A DNA stretch of 52,171 nt from an uncultured Opitutales bacterium (GTDB lineage Bacteria > Verrucomicrobiota > Verrucomicrobiia > Opitutales > Intestinicryptomonadaceae). The position numbers and the translations under genes were made by a program. The DNA is taken from contig URJY01000011.1 of NCBI GenBank assembly GCA_900548275.1, positions 1-52,171 on the forward strand, read 5' to 3'. Shown here in pieces: positions 1 through 8,372 of the stretch. Under the pieces are notes generated by a model. That model saw nothing but the letters and a program-made list of their open reading frames with translations, had not been told where the DNA came from and ran no database searches. Each line of letters starts with the position of its first letter. Positions within the stretch are counted from its first letter, which is position 1.

Positions 1-81
1 CACATATGTGACCACTGCCGCCGAAATGTGAAACGCCGCATCAAGCCCGATTTCAAGAGCCAAAAAGAACTCTCGGCTACC

Positions 82-2583
82 CTAAAACCTCAACCTTCCC
101 ATCCAGTGTTTGTAGGCGGTTAGATTGAACGGCGGCTTGCCATACATATAGTGGTTGTAGAACTTTTTGCCCCCCACTTCGTACTCAATCAGCAACATTC
201 CTTGCCCGTCCATCGGCGCGATTTTGCCGACATCAGCCTTACCGTTCGCCGACACCTTGAAACCCGACTCGAACACGACCCTGCCGCTATCGACATCCGA
301 AACTTTCACACTGCCCGCAACGTCCTTTTGCGTGTCGTTGGCGACGACAACCCTGAACGCGTCGTCGACCATCGCACAAACGTCGGTCTGAACGCGCTTG
401 ATGTACGAATACGCAAGCTTCTTCGAGCCGTAGTAGTCGACGATCGCGTCGGAAAGAATCGGCCATCCGTCAATCAGATTCCACCACAAAATGCCCGTCT
501 TGTTCTCGAATTTCTGCGTGCGCCAAACCTCGATGAAATACTTTTTAGCCTCGGCTTGGACAACCTGCGAAGCCAAAATGAAATCGTCGAGATTCTTCGG
601 ACACTCGCCGAAAAGCAGCTGCGCCTGCTTGGGCATAAGCTTGTTGCGGTTTATGCAGTGGGACGAATTTGCGAACGGCATCGTCGCCTTTGCCTGCCAC
701 TGCTTGTTGAACGAACCGTCCTTGTTCCACGGATAGACGAAATCGGCGGTCATCATTTTTTCGAGACTCTCGCGGTTCGGACAGCCGTGATACCCGATTT
801 CGCTGACAAACGGCGCGACCGAACTGTTGTAGAACGGCGTCTTGTAGTAGCCGCGCGCACCCCACAAATGGACTTCGGGCGCGGAATATTTTTCGGGGTT
901 GGCAAACGCCTTTTCGGAGAGATACGGCGAACTCGGCAGATACGGGCGCGACCAATCGTATTCCAAAATCGTGTTCGGAATCGTCTGGCGGCTGATTCTG
1001 TCGTGCGCGGGGTTTATCGGCTTGGGAGAAACCTTGCGCCAGAAATAGGCTTGGTCGATTTCGTTGTTGCCCGCCCAAAGCGCAATCGAGGGATGCGAGC
1101 GCAACTTGCGGACGACGCTCGAAACCTCCGCCTCCATCTTTTTTGCGAAGCCCGAATCCTGCGGCGATATGCAGCACGCCAGAGAGAAGTCCTGCCAAAC
1201 GAGAATGCCGTATTTATCGCAAAGGTCGAAAAATTCGTGGTCTTCGTACACATTGCCGCCCCAGCAGCGAACCATATTGCAGTTCAAGTCGGCGAGCATA
1301 TCTACGGCTCTCTTGACATGCTGCTTGTCGCGGCTGTGGTACGCGTCGAGCGGCACCCAGTTTGTTCCCTTCATAAAAATCGGAACGTCGTTGACGTAGA
1401 ATTTGAATTCGCCCTTAAGCTTTTTGAGGTCGGTTTTGCCGTACGCCGTTCCCGCGCCGCCGTACTTGAAAGTTTCGCCCGCAGGCAACTCGACTTCGGC
1501 AAATTCGAGGCGCACAGTCCTGAAGCCCGTGCGCATTTTGCGGGCGGCGAAGACGTTGCCGTTTTCGTCGCAAACATTCACGATTATATCGTAGAGCGGC
1601 TGGGCTCCGTAGCCGCGCGGCCACCAGAGTTCGGCGTTCTTTAGCGTGCAGTCGATTTTGTTGACGTATGTCAAGAAAGGCGTTTTCGACTCGAAGACCT
1701 TTTTGCCGTCCTTGGAAATCTCAACGCGCATAAAGAGCGAGTCGAAACTCGAGTACGGCGCGTCGATTTTCGTTTCGAGCCCGAAGCGTACGGTCGAGCT
1801 TTTCGCGTCGGCGGAAACGGTGTAGACGTTCACGTCCTCGATGTGCACCTCGTTGCGGATGTCGAGCGTTGCGCTGCGCCAAAGCCCCGCGGTGATGATA
1901 CGCGGATGGATGTCCCAGCCGTAGCTCGACGGAGCTTTTCTGATGTTGAGATATTCCGTGCGCTCCGCCGTTCCCGAACCGATGATGTTTGCGTATTTCT
2001 TGGACTCTATCACGGGCGAACGGATTATTATTTCGAGCGTGTTTGCGCCGAACTTTTTCAGAAGCGGCGTGATGTCGTACTCGTGCTCGATGAACATATT
2101 TTCGGGACTGCCGACAAGCACGCCGTTGACGAAAACGTCCGCGAGCGTGTCAACCCCGCGAAGATTCAGCACCGCACGCTGTCCAACTTCGAGCTTCGGA
2201 GTTGCGAACGTGCGCGAATACATCCACTGGTAGTGTTCGTACTTGCGGTATCTGTAAACGTTGTCGCCAATCATCGCGTCCGGCTCGATGCCCGCACGCT
2301 GCAAATCGAGCTGCGCAACCCCGGGGACTTCTGCGTCTATCGTGCGGAGATTTTCGAGCTTTTTGAAAGCAGACGGCGTGCGCGCCGCCTCGCGCGGTTG
2401 CGGAGCAAACGAAAGCTTCCACGCGCCGTCGAGCAGCACGGCTTCCTCGCCGATATTCCTGCTGTCGGCAACGCGTTTTTCGGGTTGCGACTGTTCGGAA
2501 GAGGAACACGCCGCCGTAAAGAGCAGCGCAAACGAACCCGCAACGACCGCTGCGGCACTGAGAATTTTTTTGCAAATAGCCAT
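82..2583 (-). CDS. GH2 beta-mannosidase-like lipoprotein
   Basis: Predicted exo-acting GH2 glycosidase, most like beta-mannosidase, acting at the cell envelope. The start at 2583 (MAICKK) was chosen because it opens directly into a signal peptide with a lipobox (TAAC, Cys 26); an upstream extension would put hydrophilic residues before it. A GH2 sugar-binding domain (about 50-250) and an immunoglobulin-like domain precede the TIM barrel. The barrel has the acid/base segment WAGNNEID (Glu about 508) and a nucleophile candidate in FVSEIGY (Glu about 595). The length, 833 residues, fits the family. No Shine-Dalgarno is seen; the start context is tatATG. The gene is last in a run of minus-strand glycosidases but follows a terminator hairpin at 2663-2692, so it may have its own promoter. 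The family is secure; mannoside specificity is inferred. Confidence 0.85.
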   Translation of the reverse strand: MAICKKILSAAAVVAGSFALLFTAACSSSEQSQPEKRVADSRNIGEEAVLLDGAWKLSFAPQPREAARTPSAFKKLENLRTIDAEVPGVAQLDLQRAGIEPDAMIGDNVYRYRKYEHYQWMYSRTFATPKLEVGQRAVLNLRGVDTLADVFVNGVLVGSPENMFIEHEYDITPLLKKFGANTLEIIIRSPVIESKKYANIIGSGTAERTEYLNIRKAPSSYGWDIHPRIITAGLWRSATLDIRNEVHIEDVNVYTVSADAKSSTVRFGLETKIDAPYSSFDSLFMRVEISKDGKKVFESKTPFLTYVNKIDCTLKNAELWWPRGYGAQPLYDIIVNVCDENGNVFAARKMRTGFRTVRLEFAEVELPAGETFKYGGAGTAYGKTDLKKLKGEFKFYVNDVPIFMKGTNWVPLDAYHSRDKQHVKRAVDMLADLNCNMVRCWGGNVYEDHEFFDLCDKYGILVWQDFSLACCISPQDSGFAKKMEAEVSSVVRKLRSHPSIALWAGNNEIDQAYFWRKVSPKPINPAHDRISRQTIPNTILEYDWSRPYLPSSPYLSEKAFANPEKYSAPEVHLWGARGYYKTPFYNSSVAPFVSEIGYHGCPNRESLEKMMTADFVYPWNKDGSFNKQWQAKATMPFANSSHCINRNKLMPKQAQLLFGECPKNLDDFILASQVVQAEAKKYFIEVWRTQKFENKTGILWWNLIDGWPILSDAIVDYYGSKKLAYSYIKRVQTDVCAMVDDAFRVVVANDTQKDVAGSVKVSDVDSGRVVFESGFKVSANGKADVGKIAPMDGQGMLLIEYEVGGKKFYNHYMYGKPPFNLTAYKHWMGRLRF

Positions 2584-2630
2584 ATATAGATAGTCCGTTG
2601 AATGTTGTGGGAGAGAGGAAAACAAATTTT

Positions 2631-2646
2631 AGTTAATCGGTCAACT
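2631..2646. promoter_or_regulatory. Operator-like palindrome upstream of the GH2 gene
   Basis: AGTTAATCGGTCAACT is an imperfect inverted repeat (AGTT/AACT outer arms) with a central CG, the layout common in LacI-family operators. It lies about 50 bases upstream of the GH2 start at 2583. A TATAGT hexamer on the minus strand sits at its upstream edge. Operator function is inferred from symmetry and position only. Confidence 0.3.
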
Positions 2647-2662
2647 ATAAATTTTACCGAAC

Positions 2663-2692
2663 AAAAAAGCCCGCGGGACAATTCCCGCAGGC
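2663..2692 (-). terminator. Intrinsic terminator after the GH50/GH42-like gene
   Basis: On the minus strand an inverted repeat (GCCTGCGGGA / TCCCGCGGGC, 4-nt loop) is followed directly by a run of T. It lies 24 bases beyond the stop of the gene ending at 2716 and before the GH2 gene. Confidence 0.8.
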
Positions 2693-2715
2693 TATGAAAC
2701 ATCCGCAGTGCGCGG

Positions 2716-4914
2716 CTACTTTTCGGCGCGTATATCGAACATTTTTTTCGATATTTTGCGGAACGTTTTTATCAGGTCGTAGTGGGGCGTGTCGCAGATG
2801 TCCACAACCCCGAACGCCGCATTTTCGCCGTCGGGTCGCGCCGTCGTGGGCTGGTCGCCGTACGTAAACCAACACGCGCCGACAAAATTCGGATGCCGCA
2901 ACGCGCTCTTCATATAGTGAGTGAACATCGCCGACTGGTCTTTGCCGTTCGCCGCCTGCCGAATACCCTTCCAGAAGTGCCCGTAGTCGGAACGCGAAAA
3001 GCTGAACTCGCCCACGATTATCGGCTTGTCTTTGACTTCGTCGAAGCCCTCCACTGTGTCGCGGTACAGGTTGAAGCTGACGACATCGCAGTACTTTTCG
3101 GCGGCGCGGAGCGCGTGCTTGTTGCGCCAAGCAAATCGCGAACCCATATAGAGAACGTCGGGCGAAACCTTTTTCAATTCCTCGCGGCAGATTTTGTAGT
3201 AGAGGGCGTGGAATTGCGCGTCGAAGTCGTCGATGTCCCGCTTGGCTTTCGGCGTCGTCGGAATGAAATTGCGCTCGGCAAGGAACGCGTCCCAGTCGGC
3301 GTATTTCGCGCCCCAAGCTTCGTCGAGCGCGGCGATGTCGGGATAGCGTTTCTTCAGAAAATCGCGGAACGATTTTTTCGCGGCCTGCTCGGGCGGGCAG
3401 GTCAGTATCGCCTCGGTTGTGTAGCCCTCCTTCGTCTCCCAAGTTATTTCGTTGTCGATGAAAATGCCCACGCACCACTTGCTGTTGAGCCTGTCGGCAA
3501 GCTTCGGCAGTGTGTCGGACAGAATTTTGCGGAAGCGCGGGTCGCACACATCGGGCACCATTCTGAAAAGTTTGCGTTGTTCGGGATCGGGTTGCAGGCA
3601 GATTTTGCGCGAGGCACAGGTGAGCTTCGGCGCGTCGGTGTTCAGAATGAACGGGTGGACGGGGTTTTTCAGAATTTCGGGGAAAGTCCAGCAGCCGTAG
3701 ACCGACACCCCCCAATTTTTCATCCGCCAGTCGGAAATCTCCTTGATTTTCGCGGCGGCCTCCGCCCACGAAGTCAGCCCGTATTTCCACGCGTACGTGC
3801 GCGCCGCAAACGAGAACACGCGCGGGCGGGCGTCGGGCGGATAATGCAGAATGGGGCGCGAGACCTTGCGGATTAGCCTGTAGCCCTTCATCGGATTGTT
3901 TTCGGGGTCGATGTCGTCGAAGAAGTGCTCCCTGCCGTCGATAATCGTCGCGCCGAAATTGCCCACAGAGTTCAAGCCGAACGCCCAGAACAGATTGCCG
4001 TTGGGCGCGCGGAAGTACCATTTGCCGTCGACCTTGTCGATACAGAAACGCCCCGTGGGAACGAAGTCGCCGCGGGAGTTTTCGAGCGCGCCGTACTCGT
4101 CGCGGTTCGGAATTTTCCCGAACTTTTCGTAGCGCGCAACCTCGTCGGCATGCGCGTTCTTCAGGTCTTCGTCCGACTTTATCTTGTTCGGCCAGTCGGA
4201 ATATTTGTACTGCCCCCACTTGTCGATAAACGGGAAAAATTTTTCGCGCGGCATATCGAGAATCGGGCTGTGCGGGTCGAGAAACGAAAGCGCGGTCGGC
4301 GTGTAGTACATCCCCGGGAAGGTCTTGTCGGCGGACAAGTCGAACTTGTCGCGGTTTTCCGAGAACAAATACGAATTGGTTGAATCGGGTATAAGCTCGT
4401 AGATTTTGACATTGTCCATCACCACCGAACTTCCGTACGGCACGTTGATTCTGAAGTAGTACTGTTTGCCGTCGGACGGAACCCTGAAGCCCTCCTTCAT
4501 TTTGAGCTTCACGTTCGGAATGCGAACCGCAAGCCCCACGTTCACAAACGCGGGATTCGCCCCGCGCGCATCGCCGAGCCTCACCGAAAACGGAGCGAAT
4601 TTGCCGATTTTCTTCACCTTGTAGTCGATATCGTACATATAGACCGCGCCGTTCTTGACGGGAAATTTCATCACCAGAAAGTGCCGCCCGTCGTCGGGAG
4701 CGTCGAAACGCACCGAATACCTGCCGTCGATTGCGTCCGCGCCCTTTACGATGACCGCATTGGGCGATTCCGCGAACCCCGCCGCAAGAATCGCGTCCCT
4801 TTCGCCGCTTTCGAAGTCGGAATTGGCGATTTCCGTAAGATTCGTCGCCGAACACGCGAGCCCAAACCCCGCCGCCGCAACCGAAATTGCGGAAAATTTT
4901 TTCGTTATTCCCAT
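2716..4914 (-). CDS. Exported clan GH-A glycosidase resembling GH50/GH42
   Basis: Predicted exported glycoside hydrolase with a TIM-barrel catalytic domain, similar in layout to GH50 beta-agarases and GH42 beta-galactosidases. The start at 4914 (MGITKK) follows a GGAG ribosome site (4921-4924) at good spacing and opens into a signal peptide ending near Cys 21. An N-terminal beta-sandwich, possibly carbohydrate-binding (about 25-175), is followed by the GH50-like entry motif DGKWYFRAPNGNLFWAFGLN (about 296-315). Candidate catalytic residues are Glu 489 in DNEITW (acid/base) and Glu 636 in VGEFSF (nucleophile). 732 residues. Its upstream neighbour is GH30, with a terminator between them. The substrate cannot be read from the sequence: agarase, galactosidase and other beta-glycosidase activities are all possible. 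Confidence 0.65.
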   Translation of the reverse strand: MGITKKFSAISVAAAGFGLACSATNLTEIANSDFESGERDAILAAGFAESPNAVIVKGADAIDGRYSVRFDAPDDGRHFLVMKFPVKNGAVYMYDIDYKVKKIGKFAPFSVRLGDARGANPAFVNVGLAVRIPNVKLKMKEGFRVPSDGKQYYFRINVPYGSSVVMDNVKIYELIPDSTNSYLFSENRDKFDLSADKTFPGMYYTPTALSFLDPHSPILDMPREKFFPFIDKWGQYKYSDWPNKIKSDEDLKNAHADEVARYEKFGKIPNRDEYGALENSRGDFVPTGRFCIDKVDGKWYFRAPNGNLFWAFGLNSVGNFGATIIDGREHFFDDIDPENNPMKGYRLIRKVSRPILHYPPDARPRVFSFAARTYAWKYGLTSWAEAAAKIKEISDWRMKNWGVSVYGCWTFPEILKNPVHPFILNTDAPKLTCASRKICLQPDPEQRKLFRMVPDVCDPRFRKILSDTLPKLADRLNSKWCVGIFIDNEITWETKEGYTTEAILTCPPEQAAKKSFRDFLKKRYPDIAALDEAWGAKYADWDAFLAERNFIPTTPKAKRDIDDFDAQFHALYYKICREELKKVSPDVLYMGSRFAWRNKHALRAAEKYCDVVSFNLYRDTVEGFDEVKDKPIIVGEFSFSRSDYGHFWKGIRQAANGKDQSAMFTHYMKSALRHPNFVGACWFTYGDQPTTARPDGENAAFGVVDICDTPHYDLIKTFRKISKKMFDIRAEK

Positions 4915-4934
4915 AGCATACTCCACACAGTTTA

Positions 4935-4967
4935 CAAAAAAAGGGGCGAACGCAAAGCATCCGCCCC
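4935..4967 (-). terminator. Terminator or attenuator between GH30 and the GH50/GH42-like gene
   Basis: On the minus strand GGGGCGGATGC, a TTT loop and GCGTTCGCCCC pair over about 11 bp (with G-U pairs), followed by seven T. It sits about 20 bases past the GH30 stop and only about 20 bases before the next start at 4914, leaving little room for a separate promoter. Partial readthrough is therefore likely. Confidence 0.75.
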
Positions 4968-4985
4968 GCCCGCGTCCGAGACAAC

Positions 4986-6575
4986 CTATCTGTCGAATAC
5001 GACGGTCGTTATCGAACGGGGAGCAATCGTAAGACTGCGCGAAGTTTCGTCAATCCAAAGATTGCCCAAGTCGCAGTTTGCATCGGTACGGAACGCGCGC
5101 GCCTTTGCGTTCGCGAAGTTTTCGGGAAGCGAGATTTTCGCAACGTCCCTTTCGAACGACGAATTTACGAACACCGCCACAAGCCGCCTGCCGTCGGGCG
5201 AAACAAACGCCACCCCCGCCGTTTTGTCGAGGTTGTCCGCACCCGACATCTCGACGCGCTTGAACTCGGGACGCACGAAAAGACTGAAGTTGCCCATCGC
5301 CCAGAGCAGCTTGGTAGCGCGCGCAACGCCGCCCTTTTCGAAAATTCCGTCGGACGGATAGACCGACACAAGCGCGTTGTCGCCCTTAATCTCCATCCCC
5401 TTCCAATAGCCCCACGCGAGCGCGTTCGCGTCGACGAAATCAGAATACATTATCCTGCCCATCACGAGGGCTACCTGCATATCCGCCTTGTTGTCGCTGT
5501 ACCAATCGGGCGTAAGACCTTCGTGGATTTCGGGCGTGAAGTAGCCGAGCATACACCATTCCGACTGATGGAATCCGATTCCGTATTTCTCGGCTTCCGC
5601 GCGGAGGCGTTTGTTTATTTTGCGCATTTCGGCGTTCTTGTTGTGCGAGTGGTAGCTGTGCCCAGCAAGGAATTTCGGCATATTTTTGAGGTCGCCGACG
5701 TAGAACCTGCTCTGCGGATCGAAGAATTTTTTGATTATGAAATTCGGGCGTTCCTCAGGCTCGGACTTCTTGAAGTGGGCGGGCATTTTCACCCTGCTTT
5801 CGGCGTAATTGTAGGCGGGAGCGGCGGTTTCGCCGATGAGAATCTTGGCATTCACGCCCTTTTGCGTGATGGCGCGGTCGAGCTCGACGAAGACCTTTTT
5901 CATCTGCGAACACTCCCAAGTTGAGCCCTCCTGACGGTTCGAGTCCCAATTCACCTGCGGTTCGTTGATGGGACTGATATAGGCGATGTTGTAGCCGCCG
6001 TCTTGGAAGTGCTTTGCGACATCCGCCATATAGTCGGCGAATTTCCCGTAGCAGTCGGGTTTGATATTCGCCTTGGGGTCGTTGGGCTGCCCGTAGCCCT
6101 TGCCGTTGCGCGTCCACTGCACGGGCGGCGTGTTCGAGAACAGAAGGAATTTGTCGCAGCCGTATTCCTTCGCCTTTTTCATAAAATACTGCTGCCCCGA
6201 ACATTTGCCCCAGTCGTAGCCCCTGCCGTCCTTTGTAAGGAACGCCTCTTCGCGGTAGTGGAGGCGCGAGATGTCCGCGCCGTCCTGCTCGGCAGTTCCG
6301 CCGCCAAGATTGAACCGCCACATCGAAAGCCCGATACCCTCGGGATTGCCGTCCGCGCCGATTTTCTGCGAGAAGAGCCACTTTGCGATTTGCCCTTTTT
6401 GAGCGTCGTCAAAATAACGCCCCACAAGGTTCCCGCACCACGCGTCGGCGGCGGTGAAGTTGTCGATTGTCTGGTGCGTTTTTGCCGTGTCGATTTTCGC
6501 GTCGAACGCGGACGCCGACAGCGCGGCAAACGACAAAACGGCAGTTCCTATGATCGTTCCTCTTATGCCTTTCAT
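4986..6575 (-). CDS. GH30 family glycosidase, first of a tandem pair
   Basis: Predicted exported endo-glycosidase of GH30: a TIM barrel with a C-terminal side beta-sandwich. A signal peptide (about 1-23, ending ALSASA) precedes the mature start FDAKID. The acid/base is Glu 205 in SPINEPQVNW and the nucleophile is Glu 339 in HQSEWC, both in the expected order and spacing. 529 residues. Bacterial GH30 proteins of this type include endo-beta-1,6-galactanases and xylanases; which applies here is not decidable from motifs. The second GH30 gene ends 18 bases upstream, so the pair is almost certainly co-transcribed. The last third is nearly identical to that paralogue at both protein and DNA level. 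The start shows ctatatATG without a Shine-Dalgarno. Confidence 0.88.
   Translation of the reverse strand: MKGIRGTIIGTAVLSFAALSASAFDAKIDTAKTHQTIDNFTAADAWCGNLVGRYFDDAQKGQIAKWLFSQKIGADGNPEGIGLSMWRFNLGGGTAEQDGADISRLHYREEAFLTKDGRGYDWGKCSGQQYFMKKAKEYGCDKFLLFSNTPPVQWTRNGKGYGQPNDPKANIKPDCYGKFADYMADVAKHFQDGGYNIAYISPINEPQVNWDSNRQEGSTWECSQMKKVFVELDRAITQKGVNAKILIGETAAPAYNYAESRVKMPAHFKKSEPEERPNFIIKKFFDPQSRFYVGDLKNMPKFLAGHSYHSHNKNAEMRKINKRLRAEAEKYGIGFHQSEWCMLGYFTPEIHEGLTPDWYSDNKADMQVALVMGRIMYSDFVDANALAWGYWKGMEIKGDNALVSVYPSDGIFEKGGVARATKLLWAMGNFSLFVRPEFKRVEMSGADNLDKTAGVAFVSPDGRRLVAVFVNSSFERDVAKISLPENFANAKARAFRTDANCDLGNLWIDETSRSLTIAPRSITTVVFDR
4988..5335. repeat. Direct repeat, copy 1 (3' part of first GH30 gene)
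   Basis: About 350 bases at the 3' end of the first GH30 gene match the 3' end of the second gene at high identity, including a run of about 70 bases identical or nearly so around 5250-5320. It covers the C-terminal beta-sandwich. Divergence over the catalytic domain is much higher. Confidence 0.75.
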
Positions 6576-6593
6576 ATATAGCAGTGTTTTTGA

Positions 6594-8192
6594 TTACAAA
6601 TCGAATACGACGGTCGTGATTGAACGCGGGGCGAGCACGATTTCGCGCGAAGCTTCGTCAATCCAAGCGTTGCCCAAGTCGGTGTTGGCGTCGGTGCGGA
6701 ACGCGCGCGCCTTTGCGTTCGCGAAGCTTTCGGGAAGCGAGATTTTCGCAACGTCCCTTTCGAACGACGAATTCACGAACACCGCGACGAGCCGTTTGCC
6801 GTCGGGTGAAACGAACGCAACGCCCGCAGTTCTGTCGAGGTTGTCCGCGCCCGACATCTCGACGCGCTTGAACTCGGGACGCACGAAAAGACTGAAGTTG
6901 CCCATCGCCCAGAGCAGCTTGTTTGCGCGCGCAACGCCGCCGTCCTCTATGCGCCCGTTCGCGGGATACACGCCCGTAAGCGCGTGGTCGCCCTTGATTT
7001 CCATACCCTTCCAATAGCCCCACGCGGTCGCCTGCGAGTTGACGAAATCGGAATACATAATGCGCGCCATCAGAAGAGCCGTCTGGATGTCGGCTTTGTT
7101 GTCGCTGTACCAGTCCTTTGTGAAGCCGTCCATTTCCGCCGCCTTGTAGTGCGGCAGCAGACACCATTCCGACTGCTGATACTGCACGCCGTACTTTACG
7201 GTCTCGGCGGCAATCGTCTTGTGGACGCTTTCCATATCGGCGTTGCGCAGGTGCGAGTGGTAGCTGTGCCCCGACAGGAATTTCGGCATATGCTTGAGGT
7301 CGCCGACATACGCGGGGCTGTTCTTGTCGAAGAAATTTTTGACGATGAATGTCGGACGTTCCGCGACTGGATCTTTAGCCCAGCGGGCGGGTTCGGCACT
7401 CCACGCCGCGCCCGCGTAGTTGTACTTTGGGTGCGCGGTTTCGCCGATGTAGATTTGCGTATCGAGATTGCGCTCGGTCAACGCGCGGTCGAGCTCCACA
7501 AACACGCGCTTCATTTCCGAAATGTACCACGGGCTGCCCTCCTGACGGTTCGAGTCCCAATTTACCTGCGGCTCGTTTATCGGGCTGATGTAGTCCACCT
7601 TGTAGCCCATTTCGCCGAATTTTTTTGCGACATCCGCCATATAGTCGGCGAACTTTCCGTAGCAGTCGGGCTTGATGTTTGCCTTGTTGTCGCGCTTTTC
7701 GCCGTAGCCCTGACCGTTGCGCGTCCACTGTACGGGCGGAGTGTTCGAAAAAAGCAGAAGTTTTTCAACCCCGTACTCTTTCGCCTTTTTCACGAAATAC
7801 ATCTGCCCCGCACATTTGCCCCAGTCGTAGCTTTTGCCGTCTTTCGTCAGGAACGATTCCGCCCTACGCTGAAAGGGAACGATGTTTGCGCCGTCCTGCT
7901 CGAGCGTGCCGCCGCCAAGATTGAACCGCCACATAGAAAGCCCGATACCCTCGGGGTTGCCGTCCGCGCCGATTTTCTGCGAAAAGAGCCACTTTGCGAG
8001 CTGCCCTTTTTGCGCTTCGTCGAAATACTGCCCCACGAAATAGCCGCTCCACGCGTCGGCGGCGGCAAAGTTGTCGATAGTCTGGTGCGTTTTTGCCGCG
8101 TCGATTTTTACGTCGAGCGCGAACAAAGACGACGACGCAAAAGCGAAAATTGCAATTCCAACCCCGTTTTTAATAGTATGCTTCAGTGTCAT
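6594..8192 (-). CDS. GH30 family glycosidase, second of a tandem pair
   Basis: Second exported GH30 enzyme, first gene of the minus-strand glycosidase run. The start at 8192 (MTLKHT) leads straight into a signal peptide ending ASSSLFA. The acid/base is Glu 207 in SPINEPQVNW and the nucleophile is Glu 342 in QQSEWC. 532 residues, close to its neighbour. The loops between the two catalytic residues differ clearly from the neighbour (for example an extra Trp-rich stretch AAWSAEPARW), which suggests different substrate preference. The C-terminal beta-sandwich is nearly identical. There is no Shine-Dalgarno; the context is tttttatATG. An inverted repeat at 8282-8311, about 90 bases upstream, is a candidate control site. 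Confidence 0.88.
   Translation of the reverse strand: MTLKHTIKNGVGIAIFAFASSSLFALDVKIDAAKTHQTIDNFAAADAWSGYFVGQYFDEAQKGQLAKWLFSQKIGADGNPEGIGLSMWRFNLGGGTLEQDGANIVPFQRRAESFLTKDGKSYDWGKCAGQMYFVKKAKEYGVEKLLLFSNTPPVQWTRNGQGYGEKRDNKANIKPDCYGKFADYMADVAKKFGEMGYKVDYISPINEPQVNWDSNRQEGSPWYISEMKRVFVELDRALTERNLDTQIYIGETAHPKYNYAGAAWSAEPARWAKDPVAERPTFIVKNFFDKNSPAYVGDLKHMPKFLSGHSYHSHLRNADMESVHKTIAAETVKYGVQYQQSEWCLLPHYKAAEMDGFTKDWYSDNKADIQTALLMARIMYSDFVNSQATAWGYWKGMEIKGDHALTGVYPANGRIEDGGVARANKLLWAMGNFSLFVRPEFKRVEMSGADNLDRTAGVAFVSPDGKRLVAVFVNSSFERDVAKISLPESFANAKARAFRTDANTDLGNAWIDEASREIVLAPRSITTVVFDL
6599..6947. repeat. Direct repeat, copy 2 (3' part of second GH30 gene)
   Basis: Partner of the repeat at 4988-5335, in the same orientation about 1.6 kb away. 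It could support recombination between the two GH30 genes. Confidence 0.75.
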
Positions 8193-8281
8193 ATAAAAAG
8201 ACAACTACACACAAGCCCCCCGCCGATAAAGCAAAAAACGAAAAAAACTTTACTGGACAGTTGAGCAGCCGAAGCGACAAT

Positions 8282-8311
8282 TTTTTTACCGCTATCATAG
8301 ATGGTAAAAAA
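8282..8311. promoter_or_regulatory. Nested inverted repeat upstream of the GH30 cluster
   Basis: TTTTTTACC (8282-8290) and GGTAAAAAA (8303-8311) are a perfect 9-bp inverted repeat; between them CTAT-c-ATAG forms a second small palindrome. No T-run follows the distal arm on either strand, so it is not a standard terminator. Position between the ligase stop and the GH30 start favours an operator, but this is inference. Confidence 0.35.
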
Positions 8312-8372
8312 CAACCTACGCGACGACAGGAGCTGCTATTTTATGATTAGTCGAAGACGAACCTAAAAAAGT

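Noticed and set aside
1..10. Palindrome CACATATGTG at the window edge
   Set aside because: Ten bases with no context to the left; cannot be assigned as operator or repeat.
2654..4984. Long minus-strand open frame overlapping the GH50/GH42-like gene in another frame
   Set aside because: Arg-rich, no motifs, and shares the region with a gene that has a ribosome site, signal peptide and catalytic motifs.
5930..5955. tRNA-like T-loop sequence GGTTCGAGTCCC
   Set aside because: It lies in the coding sequence of GH30 (and again near 7548 in the paralogue) and has no cloverleaf around it; it simply encodes the conserved WDSNRQEG region.
8343..8366. Tiny plus-strand frame after an AGGAG-like sequence
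   Set aside because: Only seven codons before a stop and no support for a leader peptide role.
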